DNA from: Anaerolineaceae bacterium | GTDB taxonomy: Bacteria > Chloroflexota > Anaerolineae > Anaerolineales > Anaerolineaceae | Assembly (NCBI GenBank): GCA_021107195.1 | Contig: JAIOTF010000361.1 | Location: 1-6,825 of the forward strand | Direction: 5' to 3' | Length of the DNA: 6,825 bases | Shown here: positions 5,377 to 6,825 of the stretch, piece after piece | Numbering within the stretch: position 1 is the first letter of the stretch | How the letters are laid out: each line of letters opens with the position of its first letter | Program-made: the position numbers and the translations under genes | The notes under the pieces: model-generated | Told to the model about the DNA's origin: nothing | Database searches by the model: none | What the model saw: only the letters and a program-made list of their open reading frames with translations

Positions 5377-6687
5377 TCACGCAAAGAAACGCATCTGCGT
5401 TGCCTCTTCCCACAGGGGCGGGTCTTTTTCCAGATGATCCGACCAGCGGGCCCTGTCGGGGGTTTCCTTGCGGATGAAGCGGCGCAGGTGACGGAACTTC
5501 AGGAAGGTCCACTTGTCTTCCATAGCTAGCGCCAGCCAGGGATTATGATACAGTTTGTATGCCAACAGCCGTGACCGGCTGCCAGGAAAGACCAGCACCC
5601 CCTGACAGCCCGTAGGCAGTGGTGGGCTGTCCTGCACAAAATGACTGATCATGCTGGAGGCAAAACAGTGGTAAACGTATTTCCGTTGATTGTTATCTAT
5701 CCACCAGATACTGTGTTCACTGACTTCTACGTAGTAATTCAGGCTTTTTCCAAGTTTCAGTAATTCCTCCTGCACGCTTTGAACGTCTGCCTGACGGTTT
5801 TCGGGCTTTTCCTGATCATTGACTTGCCAGACGACGGGCGATTCTGAGATCGCATGGGCATAGGAGGATAGTATGGTATGCACCATTTCAGCCGGCGGGG
5901 TGAGCAATCCGGGAAAATGAACATAGAGTTTATTGAACAGCTCGGCTTCATTGAGAGCGGGGGTATGGATCAAAGTTTCGAGAACGTATTTTTCAACACC
6001 GTCGGTCAGCGGCAGGGTGCCCGCTGTAAAACCGGTGGCAGGCCACCAGGTACGATGGGTCTGGGGATGATCCGGGTCTTTATCACGCAGAAAAATTTTC
6101 CGGTTGCCGAGAAGACCTTGCAGGGTTTTCTGCACTTTGATGAGCTGTTCGGTCAGTGTTGCACCCTCCTTGGATGGAGAGAAGGTGCCCTGGTCAGTCA
6201 GAGCAGCCAACCCTGCTGCCGCCAACTGTATCTGGCGTGCGGGCTCGCCGCGCTCCTGAAGGTATTCAAGCATACTGGCTCGCAATGTTGTTTTCAATGC
6301 ATTCCCTGCCCCGGCAACTGGTTTTGTTGTCGTTTCCCAGATCAATTGGGCGATGTCGTCTTCATCGTTCAATGCCAGGCTGCGCAGGTGCAGTCCCGCT
6401 CTGCTGCTGGAGATCACCGATGCATCGAGGAAACCCGGCACCAGTTCGGGCAGAATGTTCAGAAAAGGAACGCCTGGTGGCATCCCGCGCAGTTGGCGAA
6501 AGAGCCGGAAAATGGCTTCGGCATACCAGCTCCAGTCATACCGGCGGCGCTCCAGAGCACTTTTCATTGGCAGGACAGACTCCGGCCCCCATAGCCAGCC
6601 TGACCATAGCGCAGAAAGTGTCCAGCACGCCTGCGAAGGACGGGGCAGCACGCTGGTCATTGCCTTGCAGGATGGTCCACTTCCCAC
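5377..6687 (-). CDS. C-terminal part of a DNA-methylase-like protein with winged-helix-like and nuclease-like segments; 5' end uncertain
   Basis: The frame stays open from the TGA at 5377 to a stop at 6823-6825. The provisional start is the GTG at 6687 (436 residues), with AGGTG 11 nt upstream; an ATG at 6660 is the alternative. Numbered from the GTG, residues ~13-120 (LPRPSQ, SALWSGWLWG, RRRYDWSWY, PELVPGFLD, DDIAQLIW) resemble the C-terminal half of large adenine-specific DNA-methylase-like proteins of Anaerolineae. No DPPY or NPPY catalytic motif is present, so the catalytic half is missing or lies upstream. Residues ~225-290 look like a winged helix with FPGLLTP. Residues ~315-405 have an alpha-beta pattern (SIWWID, GVLVFPGSRSRLLAYKL, FLKFRHLRRF) like a restriction-nuclease fold without a clear catalytic E-x-K. 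No signal peptide or membrane segment is seen. The family assignment is from memory of the motif pattern, not from a search. The gene is coding, but function and completeness are uncertain. Confidence 0.7.
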   Translation of the reverse strand: MGSGPSCKAMTSVLPRPSQACWTLSALWSGWLWGPESVLPMKSALERRRYDWSWYAEAIFRLFRQLRGMPPGVPFLNILPELVPGFLDASVISSSRAGLHLRSLALNDEDDIAQLIWETTTKPVAGAGNALKTTLRASMLEYLQERGEPARQIQLAAAGLAALTDQGTFSPSKEGATLTEQLIKVQKTLQGLLGNRKIFLRDKDPDHPQTHRTWWPATGFTAGTLPLTDGVEKYVLETLIHTPALNEAELFNKLYVHFPGLLTPPAEMVHTILSSYAHAISESPVVWQVNDQEKPENRQADVQSVQEELLKLGKSLNYYVEVSEHSIWWIDNNQRKYVYHCFASSMISHFVQDSPPLPTGCQGVLVFPGSRSRLLAYKLYHNPWLALAMEDKWTFLKFRHLRRFIRKETPDRARWSDHLEKDPPLWEEATQMRFFA

Positions 6688-6825
6688 TGTCAGCAGGGCA
6701 CCTGGCCGCCCGGCGAAGATGCAGATACCTCTTGTCGAAGATGGCAGGGCAGGCGAGTGAGTTACCCCAATCTCAGGCAGAACAGATTGCCATTCCTGGA
6801 CAGCGGCTTCAAACTCTACCCTTCA
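6539..6825 (-). other. Ambiguous 5' region of the methylase-like gene: two overlapping open frames, possible frameshift
   Basis: On the minus strand two frames are open here. The frame of the downstream gene runs from just after the TGA at 6823-6825 and contains VEFEAAVQEWQSVLPEIG, then a less protein-like stretch. A second frame is open from 6772 to 6540 and begins with a more protein-like, GC-ending stretch (CPAIFDKRYLHLRR, GKWTILQGNDQR) before turning implausible below about 6650. Joining the second frame to the first near 6645-6657 would give a smooth reading into LPRPSQACWTLSALW. This may be a sequence error, a decayed gene or a chance pattern. Confidence 0.4.

Noticed and set aside
5878..6594. 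Plus-strand open frame of 238 codons opposite the methylase-like gene
   Set aside because: Its translation is rich in Cys and Gln with no family-like motifs, and it lies fully antisense to a frame with recognisable motifs. No ribosome binding site is apparent.

Overview
The window looks like a piece of a bacterial chromosome, most likely from Chloroflexota, class Anaerolineae. This is an inference. It rests on the architecture of the large penicillin-binding protein: a long disordered cytosolic N-terminus with a TGGWY motif, a Cys-containing insert between its two enzymatic domains, and a Thr-Pro-rich tail. It also rests on the family resemblance of the right-hand gene. GC content is moderate, and no mobile element, CRISPR array, tRNA or rRNA was seen.

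Layout. (1) Positions 1-1319, minus strand: the first 439 codons of a six-hairpin glycosidase-like protein, cut by the left edge. Its promoter sits directly on the start codon, so the mRNA is predicted to be leaderless. (2) Positions 1320-1700: a 381-bp divergent intergenic region holding that promoter, two inverted repeats of unknown role, candidate promoters for the rightward gene, and a small hairpin before its ribosome binding site. (3) Positions 1701-5288, plus strand: a complete 1195-residue class A (bifunctional) penicillin-binding protein with a GT51 glycosyltransferase and a transpeptidase, all three active-site motifs present. (4) Positions 5289-5376: a convergent gap with a near-perfect 19-bp stem that terminates transcription, best for the leftward gene and possibly for both. 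(5) Positions 5377 to about 6687 or beyond, minus strand: the C-terminal part of a protein resembling large DNA-methylase-like proteins of Anaerolineae. It has a methyltransferase-like remnant, a winged-helix-like segment and a C-terminal domain resembling a degenerate nuclease fold. Its 5' end is unclear: its frame is closed by a stop at the very right edge, and a second frame looks more coding near positions 6650-6772, so a frameshift or gene decay is possible.

The three genes are transcribed as separate units (divergent, then convergent), so nothing in the window ties them into one operon. The PBP builds peptidoglycan. The glycosidase-like protein has no signal peptide and probably acts on glycans in the cytosol. 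The third gene looks DNA-related. I found no convincing complete new system. The points most worth a second look are the predicted leaderless promoter, the duplicated HPTG...TGGWY motif in the PBP cytosolic tail, and the possibly frameshifted methylase-like gene.
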